From positions 62,001 through 126,000 of the forward strand of contig JAUXRX010000001.1 of assembly GCA_030681645.1 (NCBI GenBank): 64,000 nt of DNA, written 5' to 3'. The DNA is from Archangium sp. Lineage in GTDB: Bacteria > Myxococcota > Myxococcia > Myxococcales > Myxococcaceae. Under the pieces are notes generated by a model. That model did not search any database, was not told the DNA's origin, and saw nothing but the letters and a program-made list of their open reading frames with translations. This document shows positions 16,787 through 25,172 of the stretch, one piece after another. The position numbers were made by a program, and so were the translations under genes. The stretch's first letter is position 1, and each line of letters starts with the position of its first letter.

Positions 16787-17563
16787 GTGCCGGCCGTGCT
16801 GACCGCCTTCGTCCTCGCCAGCCTCACCGCGGCGCCCCACAAGCTCGCCGCGCCCGAGTGGTCCACGGTCAACATCCCCGCCGACCTCGCCTCGTTCTAT
16901 GCGGGCGAGGTGGCCCGCGTACTGCGCGGCGAGGGCTTCGAGGTGATCAGCTCGCGCGACATCGCCACCGTGCTCGGCTTCGAGCGGCAGAAGCAGCTGC
17001 TGGGTTGCGCGGAAGACGCCAACGCCTGCATGACCGAGCTGGGCGCGGCGCTGGGCTGCGACGGCATCCTCACCGCCAACCTGGCGCGGCTCGACGACAC
17101 GTACCAGGGCAGCCTGCGCATCCTCTCCACCGACGGCAGGACGCTCGCCGACGAGCGCGTGGAAGCGACCGGCCAGAAGGCCCTCGCCGAGGCGCTCGAG
17201 GCGGCGGCGCTGCGGCTGGTGAAGAAGCTCCGGCCGCAGGTGCCCCCGCCCGGGCCCCGGCGCCTCTCGTGGATTCCGCTCGCGGCCGGGGTGGCGCTGG
17301 GCGTGGGCGCCGGCGTCTCGCTGGGCGTGGCGAACTCGAACTTCGTGCAGCTCGACGCGAGCGGCGAGGCGAAGGCGCTGCAGCTCGCGAACGAAGGCAA
17401 GGCGCTGCAGGGTGCCGGCTGGGCGATGGCCGGCGTCGGTGCCGCCGCGCTCGCAGGTGCTGCGCTGATGTTCGCGCTCGGAGGTGACCCGCCGCCGGTG
17501 ACTCCGCAGGTGAGCGTCACCAGCGGCGGCGCGGCGCTGAGCCTCACCGGAGCGTTTCCATGA
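16787..17563 (+). CDS. Hypothetical exported protein with C-terminal membrane segment
   Basis: About 258 residues from a GTG at 16787; in-frame TTG (16772) and GTG (16796) are alternatives. The N-terminus is a short signal-like segment (VPAVLTAFVLASLTAAP). A soluble domain with ADLASFYAGEVARVLRGEGFEVISSRDIATVLG follows; this helix-strand run resembles TolB-N-like or LpoB-like periplasmic modules, but not firmly. Two hydrophobic stretches lie near residues 165-220. The 3' end overlaps the next gene by 4 bases (ATGA), so the two are coupled. Confidence 0.65.
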   Translation: MPAVLTAFVLASLTAAPHKLAAPEWSTVNIPADLASFYAGEVARVLRGEGFEVISSRDIATVLGFERQKQLLGCAEDANACMTELGAALGCDGILTANLARLDDTYQGSLRILSTDGRTLADERVEATGQKALAEALEAAALRLVKKLRPQVPPPGPRRLSWIPLAAGVALGVGAGVSLGVANSNFVQLDASGEAKALQLANEGKALQGAGWAMAGVGAAALAGAALMFALGGDPPPVTPQVSVTSGGAALSLTGAFP

Positions 17564-19479
17564 AGCGGCTCACCCTGGTCCTCGCCGCGGTGATGGGTGG
17601 CTCCTGTCTCGACTTCGATGCGCGCCTCGAGAGCTGCCGTGACGGCGGCGTGTGGGTCTGTGGGGCCTTCGACGCGGGCCCCATCGACACCCGCGACGCA
17701 GGAGCGGACGCGGGCAACCCCGACGCAGGCACACCCGACGCGGGAGTTCTCTGGCCGGCCGTACCGCCCGGCGACGGCGGCCCGGTGTGCAATCGCGGCT
17801 GGTGCTGGGACCACCCCCGCACCTCGGGGCATACGCTCAAGGCCGTCTGGGGCACCTCGGCGGACGACCTCTGGGTCGGCGGCGATCTCGGCACGCTGAT
17901 CCACTTCGACGGCACGGGCTGGACGTCGTTCGAGCAGGACCCGCGGCTCCACTTCGAGTCCATCTGCGGTCACGACGGCGTCATCTACTTCGCGGCCGAC
18001 ACGAACGGCGTGGGGGGGCTCGACCGGCTGCTCCGGTTCGACGGCGCCTGGTCGGCGATCAACGACACGGGCGACGACATCAACCAGATCGCCTGCGGCA
18101 ACGACGGGCTGTGGATCGCGCGGGAAAGGGGCGCGTCGCGCCTGGCGTGGGGCGCAACCACCGCCACCGCGTTGTTCGACACGCAGCCTGGCGAGCGCTG
18201 CCTGGGCGTCGCCGAGGTGGGCCCGGGGCAGTGCGTGCTCGCCTGCATGGGCGACGGCGTCGGCACTCCCTTCGTGCGCATGCGCCAGTGCGACGGAGGC
18301 CTCGAGTACGAGGTGGTCGACGACGGCGGCCTTGGCGCGAGCTTCGGCGTGCGGGACCTGTGGACTGACCCGCATCGGGGCGTACTGGCCGGCCTCACCG
18401 GCATCCGCGCGCATGTCTGGCAGCGCGACCTGGGCTGGGCCCCGGCGTGGAGCTCGAGCGGCGGCAACAACGAAGACGTCTACAGCGGCGCGCCCTGGGC
18501 GAACGGCAGCGTGGCGGTGGGCGCAGGCGGGGTGGTCGACCTCACCGACGCGGGCGCCACCCGCCGCCAGGTGGCCTCGAGCGGCAACAGCTACCACTTC
18601 GGGGTGTGGGCGCCGCCATCGGGCAACGCGTGGATGGTGGGCGAGCGGGGCTGCATTCTCGAGCGGGACGCCGGGGCCTGGGTGCCGCGCTCACCCTGCG
18701 CCGTCGGCTTCGAGGACTTCGCCGCGGTGCCCCGGCTCTTCGCGATCACCTCGTCGGCGCTCTACGAGCGGAGCAACTCGGGCTGGGACCTCGTGCGCAC
18801 CCTCGAGCCCGGCCAGGTGGCGCTCTGGGAGAACCCCGACGGCGGAGGCTTCGCGCACCTCTCGGCCACGCGCCTGCGGTGGAACGCCTTGCTGCTCCCC
18901 ATGACCTTCAGCGGCGCCACGTCGATGTACGTGGCCTCGGAGAACCGCGTGGTGGTCGCCCAGGACAACGGCCTGCTCGTCGACACCAACTTCTTCGACG
19001 GGGGCACCCGGGCCTTCGACGCGGGCGTCCTCATCCTCAGCCTCACGGGCGAGCCCGATGGAACGGTGTGGGCCGCCGGCGAGCAGGGGGTGCTCTTCCG
19101 CTCGACCAACGCGACCAATTGGACGCGGGAGATCATCACTGGCTACACCGGGCGCATCACCGACTTCCAGACCGCGTTCGGGCGGCAGTGGGCCGTCGCG
19201 GGGGGCAACGAGGTGGCCACCCGCACCGCTGACGGCGGCAGCTGGGCCGTCCACACCTTCAGCCCCGGCGTGTTCCACCGGGTCGTCCCCGTCGATGACC
19301 AGCGGGCGTTGCTGCTGGGTGACTCCGAGCACGCGCTGCGCATCACCTCGAGCTTCGCCGAGATGACCCTCTCGCCCCCACCGGTCGAGGTGAAGGGACG
19401 CGTCATCATGCAGGGCGACGAGCTCTGGACGCTCGGCTGGGCGGGCGGCGGCGTGCTGCGCTTCCCCGTGCCGCCCTGA
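17560..19479 (+). CDS. Secreted lipoprotein, probable beta-propeller (paralogue of 11716)
   Basis: 639 residues. The leader ends GGSC (lipobox, Cys16). An Asp-Ala-Gly repeat linker (DAGADAGNPDAGTPDAG) follows, then the marker RGWCWDHP that is shared with the lipoprotein at 11716. The rest is a run of propeller-like blades (GTSADDLWVGGDLGTLIHFDG; a run of W/F..G strands). The gene starts inside the stop of the upstream gene (4-base overlap). Both paralogues are single-copy surface proteins by appearance; the ligand is unknown. Confidence 0.8.
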   Translation: MKRLTLVLAAVMGGSCLDFDARLESCRDGGVWVCGAFDAGPIDTRDAGADAGNPDAGTPDAGVLWPAVPPGDGGPVCNRGWCWDHPRTSGHTLKAVWGTSADDLWVGGDLGTLIHFDGTGWTSFEQDPRLHFESICGHDGVIYFAADTNGVGGLDRLLRFDGAWSAINDTGDDINQIACGNDGLWIARERGASRLAWGATTATALFDTQPGERCLGVAEVGPGQCVLACMGDGVGTPFVRMRQCDGGLEYEVVDDGGLGASFGVRDLWTDPHRGVLAGLTGIRAHVWQRDLGWAPAWSSSGGNNEDVYSGAPWANGSVAVGAGGVVDLTDAGATRRQVASSGNSYHFGVWAPPSGNAWMVGERGCILERDAGAWVPRSPCAVGFEDFAAVPRLFAITSSALYERSNSGWDLVRTLEPGQVALWENPDGGGFAHLSATRLRWNALLLPMTFSGATSMYVASENRVVVAQDNGLLVDTNFFDGGTRAFDAGVLILSLTGEPDGTVWAAGEQGVLFRSTNATNWTREIITGYTGRITDFQTAFGRQWAVAGGNEVATRTADGGSWAVHTFSPGVFHRVVPVDDQRALLLGDSEHALRITSSFAEMTLSPPPVEVKGRVIMQGDELWTLGWAGGGVLRFPVPP

Positions 19480-19491
19480 AGCGCGACGGCC

Positions 19492-20190
19492 TCAGCGCTC
19501 GGCCACCCGGGCGAAGTGGTGGGCGAGGCGCTCGAGCAACAGGGTGTTCTCGGCCTCGGCGGCCTTCAGCTTCGGCAGGCCCGCGCGCAGCTCGTCGACG
19601 TTCTTCTCGTAGAGCGCGAGCAGCTCGAGGTCGCGGGTGAGCCACTCGTCGTAGGCGGCCGCGGTGAGCTCGGGGTGGAACTGGAGCCCGAAGCTGTCGC
19701 CCAGCCGGAACGCCTGCTGGGTGTAGCGCTCGGTCGAGGCGAGCAGGGTGGCGTTGGGCACCGCGGTCCAGGTGTCTTCGTGCCAGTGCGCCGCCATCGA
19801 CTTCGCGGGCACGCCCTTGATCACCGGGTCTTCCAGCGCGGCCTTCGTCCACCGCACCGGGGCGACGCCAATCTCGAGGCCGTTCTTCCCCGCGCTCACC
19901 TGCGCGCCCGCCGCGGTCGCCAGCAGCTGCGCGCCCAGGCACAGCCCGAGGCAGGGGCGACCCAGCGCCACGCGCTCGACCAGCAGCGCCAGCTCGTCGC
20001 GCAGGAAGGGGTGCTGATCCGTCGCCCACACGCTCATCGAGCCGCCCAGCACCACCAGCAGCTCGGCCTCGAGGTCCTTGTGCTCGACCCCGCGGAAGCG
20101 CCTGGTGAGGGTGAAGCCGGCGTCGAGCAGGGGCCCTTCCAGCAGCCCCAGCCCCTCGTGTGTCTCGTGCTGCAGCACCACGGCTTTCAC
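19492..20190 (-). CDS. Class I glutamine amidotransferase (GMP synthase-like)
   Basis: 232 residues from a GTG at 20190, preceded by GAAAGG. The catalytic Cys lies in GLCLGAQLLA (the nucleophile-elbow consensus GxCxGxQ), and the His-Glu pair is in LQFHPE near the C-terminus, so the triad is complete. The N-terminus has the VLGGSMSVW motif of the GATase1 superfamily. Stand-alone proteins like this hydrolyse glutamine or resemble GMP synthase or anthranilate synthase small subunits; the substrate cannot be named. The gene is divergent from the hypothetical gene at 20293. Confidence 0.85.
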   Translation of the reverse strand: MKAVVLQHETHEGLGLLEGPLLDAGFTLTRRFRGVEHKDLEAELLVVLGGSMSVWATDQHPFLRDELALLVERVALGRPCLGLCLGAQLLATAAGAQVSAGKNGLEIGVAPVRWTKAALEDPVIKGVPAKSMAAHWHEDTWTAVPNATLLASTERYTQQAFRLGDSFGLQFHPELTAAAYDEWLTRDLELLALYEKNVDELRAGLPKLKAAEAENTLLLERLAHHFARVAER

Positions 20191-20292
20191 GAAAATGCCT
20201 TTCGAAATGCGGGCTGAAATGCCCGCCGAAACGTCAACCCCGCTGGCACTTCTCTCACGAAAGGAGACGTCGCCCGAGCGTGACAATCCGAC

Positions 20293-20841
20293 ATGTCGCC
20301 TCTCACCACACTCTCGACCGTCTGGCGTCAATACCGCCCCCGGCCCGATCCGCACTCCGGGAGCCGGCAGCTCGTCGCCGCGCTGCGTGACGGCGCGTCG
20401 CTGGGAGACGCCCTGCAGCAGACCGCGGCCCTCCTCGCGAAGATCTCCGTGCACGAAGCGGCGGCCCGCTTCGATGGCGGCGTGCTCGCGCTCTTCATCG
20501 TCGAGGTGCGCGACTCGCTGCGCCGGCAGCTGCTCGAGGCCTCGGCCGCCCTGGTCGACGCGCCGGTCACCACCGCGCTGCGCAGCGCCGCGAAGGCCGT
20601 CAACGAGGACACCTTCGTGCAGCACCTGATCAACTCGCTGCTCGCGGCCACCGACCTCTACGTCGAGTCGATGCCGGTGCAGTACCTGAACGAGACCCGC
20701 TGCCGGCGCGAGGTGACCGCCCTCTTCCAACGTTCGCTGTGCGTGCTCCTCACGCGCACCGACGCCGCGCGCCGCTGCGGTGAACGCAGCCGCCGGGTCG
20801 AGTTCATCCCCATGCCCCAGCCCTCCCGGCCCGGAATTTGA
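20293..20841 (+). CDS. Hypothetical alpha-helical protein
   Basis: 182 residues, predicted mostly helical and soluble, with LLAKISVHEAAARFDGG, a heptad-like middle and an Arg-rich C-terminus (ARRCGERSRRVEF). No signal peptide, transmembrane span or motif is visible. It is followed directly by the gene at 20838, whose TTG start overlaps this stop by 4 bases, so the two share an operon with the CHAP gene after them. Family unknown. Confidence 0.65.
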   Translation: MSPLTTLSTVWRQYRPRPDPHSGSRQLVAALRDGASLGDALQQTAALLAKISVHEAAARFDGGVLALFIVEVRDSLRRQLLEASAALVDAPVTTALRSAAKAVNEDTFVQHLINSLLAATDLYVESMPVQYLNETRCRREVTALFQRSLCVLLTRTDAARRCGERSRRVEFIPMPQPSRPGI

Positions 20842-21362
20842 GCCCCGCCACCCTCCTCCTCGCGTTGCTGTTGAATGGTGGCAGCCCGCTGGAGGACCAC
20901 CTGCCCTGGGACGGGGTGAGCGTTCGCGTGGTGGTCGACGAGGCCTCGGGCCTGCGCCTGCCCATTCCACTCACCGGCGTGCTGCTGCAGTCGCGCCACT
21001 TCGCCGACGCGAAGGCCGCGCAGCAGATGCGCCACGTCTTCACCCTGTCCAGCGCCGCCGGCGAGGTCGCCGAGGTGGCGGTGTTCGAGAACCCGAAGCA
21101 GCTCGCGCTCGAGCCCTTCATCGCCCAGACGCTCGGCTTCCTGCGGGTGAGTGAGCACGCCGAGCTGACGTGGACCGCCACGCCCGCGAAGGTGAGCGCG
21201 GTGCTGTTCGAGCACCCGCGCACCGGCCAGCAGTACGCGCGCCGCGCCGCGGTGTTCTCCCTCGGCGGCCTCATCATCGTGGTGTCGTGCCGCAACCTCG
21301 AAGACCGGTTCTCCGCAGGCGCCTTCGCCGCCTTGCTCGCGGGCCTCGAGGTGAAGCGATGA
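20838..21362 (+). CDS. Hypothetical exported protein
   Basis: 174 residues, starting from TTG (TTGA overlap with the preceding stop). The first 15 residues are hydrophobic and lead to a signal cleavage site near GGSP. The rest is a small alpha/beta domain with LEDHLPWDGVSVRVVVDEASG and a C-terminal RNLEDRFSAGAFAALL helix. Its stop is overlapped by the ATG of the CHAP gene (ATGA), so the three genes from 20293 to 22390 look like one transcription unit. No family recognised. Confidence 0.6.
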   Translation: MSPATLLLALLLNGGSPLEDHLPWDGVSVRVVVDEASGLRLPIPLTGVLLQSRHFADAKAAQQMRHVFTLSSAAGEVAEVAVFENPKQLALEPFIAQTLGFLRVSEHAELTWTATPAKVSAVLFEHPRTGQQYARRAAVFSLGGLIIVVSCRNLEDRFSAGAFAALLAGLEVKR

Positions 21363-22390
21363 GGCTCGCGCTGCTGCTCGCGTTGATCAGCGCGACGCCC
21401 GCGCTGGCCGTCTTCCAGTGCGGCGCCACCCAGGACACCTGCCCGTGCGGGGCGAACAACCCGTACCCGTGCTGCGACAACGGCGGCAACTGCACCTGGT
21501 ACGCGTGGCACAACGCCTGCTGCAGCCTCGACGTGGCGCTCCCGTCGTGGGGCAACGCCAAGCAGTGGACCGGCAACGCCCGCGCGAACGCGTCGTACGC
21601 GGTGCAGAGCGCGCCGGTGACCAACTCGGTCTCGTGCCGCGACATCGGCACCTACGGGCACGTGGGCTTCGTCTCCGCGCTCAACGGCGGCGGCCGCATC
21701 CAGGTGCAGGAACAGAGCTGCTGGGGCAACTACGGCGCGTCGAGCACCAACTACGCCTCGACGTACTTCACCGGGGGCTTCATCACCCGCGCGGGCCAGG
21801 TGGCGTGCAGCCCGGGTGACTCGCAGTCACGTTCGTGCGGCAACTGCGGCACCCAGTCGCGCGGCTGCGGCAACGACGGCGCGTGGGGCGGCTGGGGCGC
21901 GTGCTCGAGCGAGGGGGCCTGCGCTCCCGGCACCGAAGAGGAGAAGACCTGCGGCGACTGCGGCGTGTCGAAGCGCTCGTGCTCCTCGAGCTGTCAGTGG
22001 AGCGGGTTTGCGGCATGCGAGAGCGCGCCGGAGGCCCTGGCGGACGCCGGGACCTGCCTCACCGGGAAACACGGCGCGTGCGGCGCCGGTGCGCGGCGAT
22101 GTGAGCAGGGGCTCTTCACGTGCGAGCAGGTGGCGAGCCCGGTGCCCGAGACGTGTGACGGCCTGGACAACGACTGCGATGGCCTGACGGATGGGCCGGG
22201 CGTGTGCGTGGTGATGCTGAGCGCTCCGCCGACGAATGAGCCGGAGCCGACCCGGGTCTCGATGCAGAGCGTGGGGTGCTCGAGCACCGGAGCGTGGCCG
22301 GCCTTGATGCTCGTGTTGTCGTTTGCCCTCAGGCGGCGTCCCAGACCTTGCAGCCGATCAACCCCGCCAGCCGCTGCGCCTCACTTCTGA
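21359..22390 (+). CDS. CHAP-domain protein with MYXO-CTERM-like tail
   Basis: 343 residues. After a signal peptide (MRLALLLALISATPALA) comes an amidase-like CHAP domain: Cys in NCTWYAWHNACC and His in TYGHVGFVSAL, matching the Cys-His pair of CHAP peptidoglycan amidases/endopeptidases. A Cys-rich stretch of repeats follows (DCGVSKRSC, DNDCDGLTDGPGVCV). The tail SVGCSSTGAWPALMLVLSFALRRR resembles MYXO-CTERM sorting signals (Cys-rich, hydrophobic, Arg). A cell-wall-directed enzyme held at the surface is likely. The last 62 bases overlap the convergent gene at 22329. Confidence 0.82.
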   Translation: MRLALLLALISATPALAVFQCGATQDTCPCGANNPYPCCDNGGNCTWYAWHNACCSLDVALPSWGNAKQWTGNARANASYAVQSAPVTNSVSCRDIGTYGHVGFVSALNGGGRIQVQEQSCWGNYGASSTNYASTYFTGGFITRAGQVACSPGDSQSRSCGNCGTQSRGCGNDGAWGGWGACSSEGACAPGTEEEKTCGDCGVSKRSCSSSCQWSGFAACESAPEALADAGTCLTGKHGACGAGARRCEQGLFTCEQVASPVPETCDGLDNDCDGLTDGPGVCVVMLSAPPTNEPEPTRVSMQSVGCSSTGAWPALMLVLSFALRRRPRPCSRSTPPAAAPHF

Positions 22391-22883
22391 TCGCGCCCAG
22401 CCCCGCGTGGTCGACCACGTTGATCCGCTCGCCGCTGCCGAGCACCAGGTTCAGCTCGTAGCTCCAGTAGTCGGGGTCTTCGCTCGCGGTGACGCGCTCC
22501 CTGATCAACTGCACCGCGTGAATGGCGCTGAACGGCACCGGCCCCTGCCTGCGCGTGAAGACCCGCGCCTCGCCGTCGAACACGAGGGGCCGGGGCCAGA
22601 GCACGTAGACACCCACGGCCACGAAGGGCAACCCGAAGAGCGTGGGGAACCACTGCAGGGCGAACAGGCCCACCACGCTGACGGTGACGCCGACGGCCAG
22701 GAAGACCCCGCCGAAGGCCTTGAGCCCCAGGGTCGGCCGCATCTCCACCCGCTTCGGTCCCAGGTCGATGAGGCGGTGCGTGGTGAAGTTCGCGCCGCCC
22801 TTTACCAGCGGCGTCCACTGCGTCTGCGAGGCCACCGGGTCACCGAACGACAGGGGCTGTTTCACCTCCGCTGCTGGTCGCAT
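22329..22883 (-). CDS. Hypothetical membrane protein
   Basis: 184 residues if started at the ATG at 22883 (MRPAAEVKQP); an in-frame GTG at 22910 would add 9. Two adjacent transmembrane segments lie near residues 50-90 (FGGVFLAVGVTVSVVGLFAL and FGLPFVAVGVYVLWP). A soluble C-terminal domain with strand runs VFTRRQGPVPFSAIHAVQLI and LNLVLGSGERINVVDH follows, reminiscent of YcxB/PH-like folds. No catalytic residue is obvious. It converges on the CHAP gene with a 62-base overlap. Function unknown. Confidence 0.65.
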   Translation of the reverse strand: MRPAAEVKQPLSFGDPVASQTQWTPLVKGGANFTTHRLIDLGPKRVEMRPTLGLKAFGGVFLAVGVTVSVVGLFALQWFPTLFGLPFVAVGVYVLWPRPLVFDGEARVFTRRQGPVPFSAIHAVQLIRERVTASEDPDYWSYELNLVLGSGERINVVDHAGLGAIRSEAQRLAGLIGCKVWDAA

Positions 22884-22933
22884 CGAGGGAAGGTTACTTC
22901 CGGAAAGCACCGCGACGCCGCATCATTGATGCC

Positions 22934-23404
22934 GTGAGCGGAGAGAAGAAGCCCCCCGGGGCGGTGGAGGCCACGCTCGACGACCTGCCGTCGGTGGACA
23001 CCACCAACCGCATCTTGAAGCCGGTGGCGACCATCACGCTCGACGAGGAGCCGCTGCCCGAGCCGTCGGCCACCCAGCTGCTCGACCCCATCACCTCTCG
23101 TCCGTCGATCGACGAGGTCCCCACCGACCCGAAGCAGCGGGCCCGCCCCACCACCGCGCACGCGCCGGTGCTCGACGTGCAGGCCGACGCGGTCGCGACC
23201 CAACCGCGCCGCCGGGTGTCGCTCAAGTCAGACGCGTTCGAGTCGGCGGCGGCGTTGACGCCCGCGTCGCGGAAGGATGACGGTCACCGGGGTCCGCCCT
23301 CGGCCTGGCAGAAGACCTCGGTGTGGACGCCGGGGTTGATCGTGCTCACCGTCGTCGGCGTGGCGATGCTGCTGCTCGCGCTGGTGGTGCTGCTGCGGTC
23401 CTGA
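22934..23404 (+). CDS. Tail-anchored hypothetical protein
   Basis: 156 residues. Most of the protein is charged and low-complexity (PSVDTTNRILKPVATITLDEEP, repeated TR/RP elements) and predicted disordered. One transmembrane segment near the C-terminus (WTPGLIVLTVVGVAMLLLALVVLL) ends the chain with LRS. That pattern suggests a type II or tail-anchored membrane protein with a cytosolic tail. It is followed by a family-A repeat cluster at 23413. No family assigned. Confidence 0.6.
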   Translation: MSGEKKPPGAVEATLDDLPSVDTTNRILKPVATITLDEEPLPEPSATQLLDPITSRPSIDEVPTDPKQRARPTTAHAPVLDVQADAVATQPRRRVSLKSDAFESAAALTPASRKDDGHRGPPSAWQKTSVWTPGLIVLTVVGVAMLLLALVVLLRS

Positions 23405-23412
23405 GGGCGTGC

Positions 23413-23540
23413 CCGTTCATCCCGAGCGGAGTCGAGGGATTGGCGCCCAGGCTCGCAGGAAGTCGCCCCTCGACTCCGCTCGGGGTGAACGGTGACGGGC
23501 TCGAACCGCTATTTCGATCGACCCTCTCGGGGTGAACGGG
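23413..23540. repeat. Family A repeat cluster (pair plus a partial third copy)
   Basis: CCGTTCATCCCGAGCGG at 23413 and a facing CCCCTCGACTCCGCTCGGGG at 23466-23492 can pair over about 25 bases with one G-T wobble. A degenerate third copy (CCCTCTCGGGGTGAACGGG) ends at 23540. It lies between the tail-anchored protein and the SecD-like gene. Confidence 0.85.
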
Positions 23541-23580
23541 GGCGACACGTTTCGTCACACGCGTTGGTAGCCTGCGCCCC

Positions 23581-24441
23581 ATGCGCGTGCTGCCCGCCCT
23601 CTGTGTCCTGCTGGTCGCGTGCCCCGAGCGCCAGGCACCCGAGCGGGGGCTGATGCTCACCTACAAGAAGCCCACCTCCGACCCACTGCGCTCGGTGGTC
23701 GACCGCCGCCTCGCCCAGCTCAAGCTGCGCGCGAACCTGCATGAAGACGGCTCCACGCTCACCGTGCGCGTCGCCGAGGGCACCGATGTCTCGCGCATCA
23801 AGGCGCTCTTCGCCCAGACGGCGCACCTCGAGTTCTGCGGGGAGGACGGCGCCGTCGCGGGGCAGTGGTGCGAGGCCAGCTGGCCTTCGGGCATCACCAC
23901 CGACAGCGCGATGCGTGCGTGCGCGCTGCTCGGGCCGACGCGCAAGGCCCTCGAGGCCGCGCTCGGCGCCGACGCGGGGCTCGCTGCTGCGGACGGCGGC
24001 GCAGATGCCGGGCCGGGCGACGCAGGTGCGCGTACGTTCGCTCCTGCGCCGCGCTCCATCGCCTTTGGCACGTCAGGCACGCAGGCGACCGCGTTCGCCG
24101 TCACCGGCTGCTTCTCTCCGCGCGTGGTGGCCGCCGACGTGCGCGACGGGAAGGACCAGCCAGGCGCGCTCAGCCTCGAGTTCGACCGCGCCGCAGGCCG
24201 TGACTTCGCCGCGCTCACCACCTCGCTGGTGGGGAAGCGGCTGATCATCCTCCTCGACGGCGAGGTCCAGTCGGCGCCCGTGGTGAGGGAACCCATCACC
24301 GGCGGGAAGGCCATGCTCACCACCGGCCTGCACGACCGCGAGGCGATGGAGGTGCTCGCGGCCAGCCTCGTCGGAGGCACGCTCCCCGTGCTGGTGCTCG
24401 AGCGCGAGGGCACCTGGGGGCCCCCTTCGCTCAAGCGCTAG
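23581..24441 (+). CDS. SecD P1-like orphan lipoprotein
   Basis: 286 residues. The leader ends LLVAC (lipobox, Cys14). The C-terminal part, about residues 200-275, closely follows the periplasmic SecD/SecDF P1-head pattern: GRDFAALTTSLVGKRLIILLD, then VQSAPVVREPITGGKAMLTTG and LAASLVGGTLPV. SecD itself continues into six transmembrane helices, but here the chain ends shortly after, so this is only the head domain on a lipid anchor. It is not an adjacent secDF locus. The stop codon shares CTAG with the convergent gene at 24438. It may bind a substrate that SecD also recognises. Confidence 0.78.
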   Translation: MRVLPALCVLLVACPERQAPERGLMLTYKKPTSDPLRSVVDRRLAQLKLRANLHEDGSTLTVRVAEGTDVSRIKALFAQTAHLEFCGEDGAVAGQWCEASWPSGITTDSAMRACALLGPTRKALEAALGADAGLAAADGGADAGPGDAGARTFAPAPRSIAFGTSGTQATAFAVTGCFSPRVVAADVRDGKDQPGALSLEFDRAAGRDFAALTTSLVGKRLIILLDGEVQSAPVVREPITGGKAMLTTGLHDREAMEVLAASLVGGTLPVLVLEREGTWGPPSLKR

Positions 24442-25148
24442 CGCGCGATGAAGGTCTGCCCATCACCGTCGTGCTGGAGGTAGCTGGCACCCAGCCCCAC
24501 CGCGAAGCGGAACTCGAAGGTCGGCGCGAACACGCGGCGGAAGTCGTCGAGCGAGAGGCGCACGTGGTGACAGCGCGTGCGCCCCCACGCCTCCTCGCCC
24601 ACGTACTCGGCGACCATCGGGTAGACGTTGCCGTCGGCGAGGCTGATGTCGATGATCTTGAAGCGCACGGTCAGCCCCGCCTGCCAGGCGATGCCAGCGA
24701 GGCGGGCGGCGAGCGTCTCTGCGTCCCACAGGCCCTTCTCCGTGATGGTGACCGAGCTCTTCTTGCCCTCCGCGTCAGCGCGCTCCACCCGGGCACCCTC
24801 GTCGGTGTAGCTGACGCGGGTGACGTAGCCGTTGGCCTTCTTCACGGTGGAGCGGGGCGTGCCATCGGGCCGGGCGCGGTGCTCCACCTGCCAGTCCGGG
24901 TGCGTGCCGTCGATCAACACCTCACCGTCGACCCGCGTCACCGTCCAGGTGAGCGCCTGCTGCCTGGCGTTGATGAGGGTGGTGGCGCCCGCCCACGGGA
25001 AGGCGTCGCTGCTGGGCACGGGCGGTGGTGGCGGCGGTTCACGCGTGAGCGGCGGCGTGAGCGCGGCGTCTTCCTTCGAGAACCAGAACGCTCCCGCCAG
25101 GGCCACCACGACCACGGCGAGCGCGCTGCACGAGATGAGTCGCTTCAC
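24438..25148 (-). CDS. Secreted paralogue A of unknown family
   Basis: 236 residues. A short signal or membrane anchor (MKRLISCSALAVVVVALAGAF) precedes a Pro-rich linker, then a domain opening DAFPWAGATTL and running through WQVEHRARPDGTP, EKGLWDAETLAARLAGI, MVAEYVGEEAWG and a terminal SYLQHDGDGQTF. The gene at 25173 shares the same order of motifs, so the two are tandem paralogues. The stop of this gene and that of the SecD-like gene share a CTAG. No enzymatic motif is visible; function unknown. Confidence 0.75.
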   Translation of the reverse strand: MKRLISCSALAVVVVALAGAFWFSKEDAALTPPLTREPPPPPPVPSSDAFPWAGATTLINARQQALTWTVTRVDGEVLIDGTHPDWQVEHRARPDGTPRSTVKKANGYVTRVSYTDEGARVERADAEGKKSSVTITEKGLWDAETLAARLAGIAWQAGLTVRFKIIDISLADGNVYPMVAEYVGEEAWGRTRCHHVRLSLDDFRRVFAPTFEFRFAVGLGASYLQHDGDGQTFIAR

Positions 25149-25172
25149 GGCATCCCCCGAGATGCACGTGCT

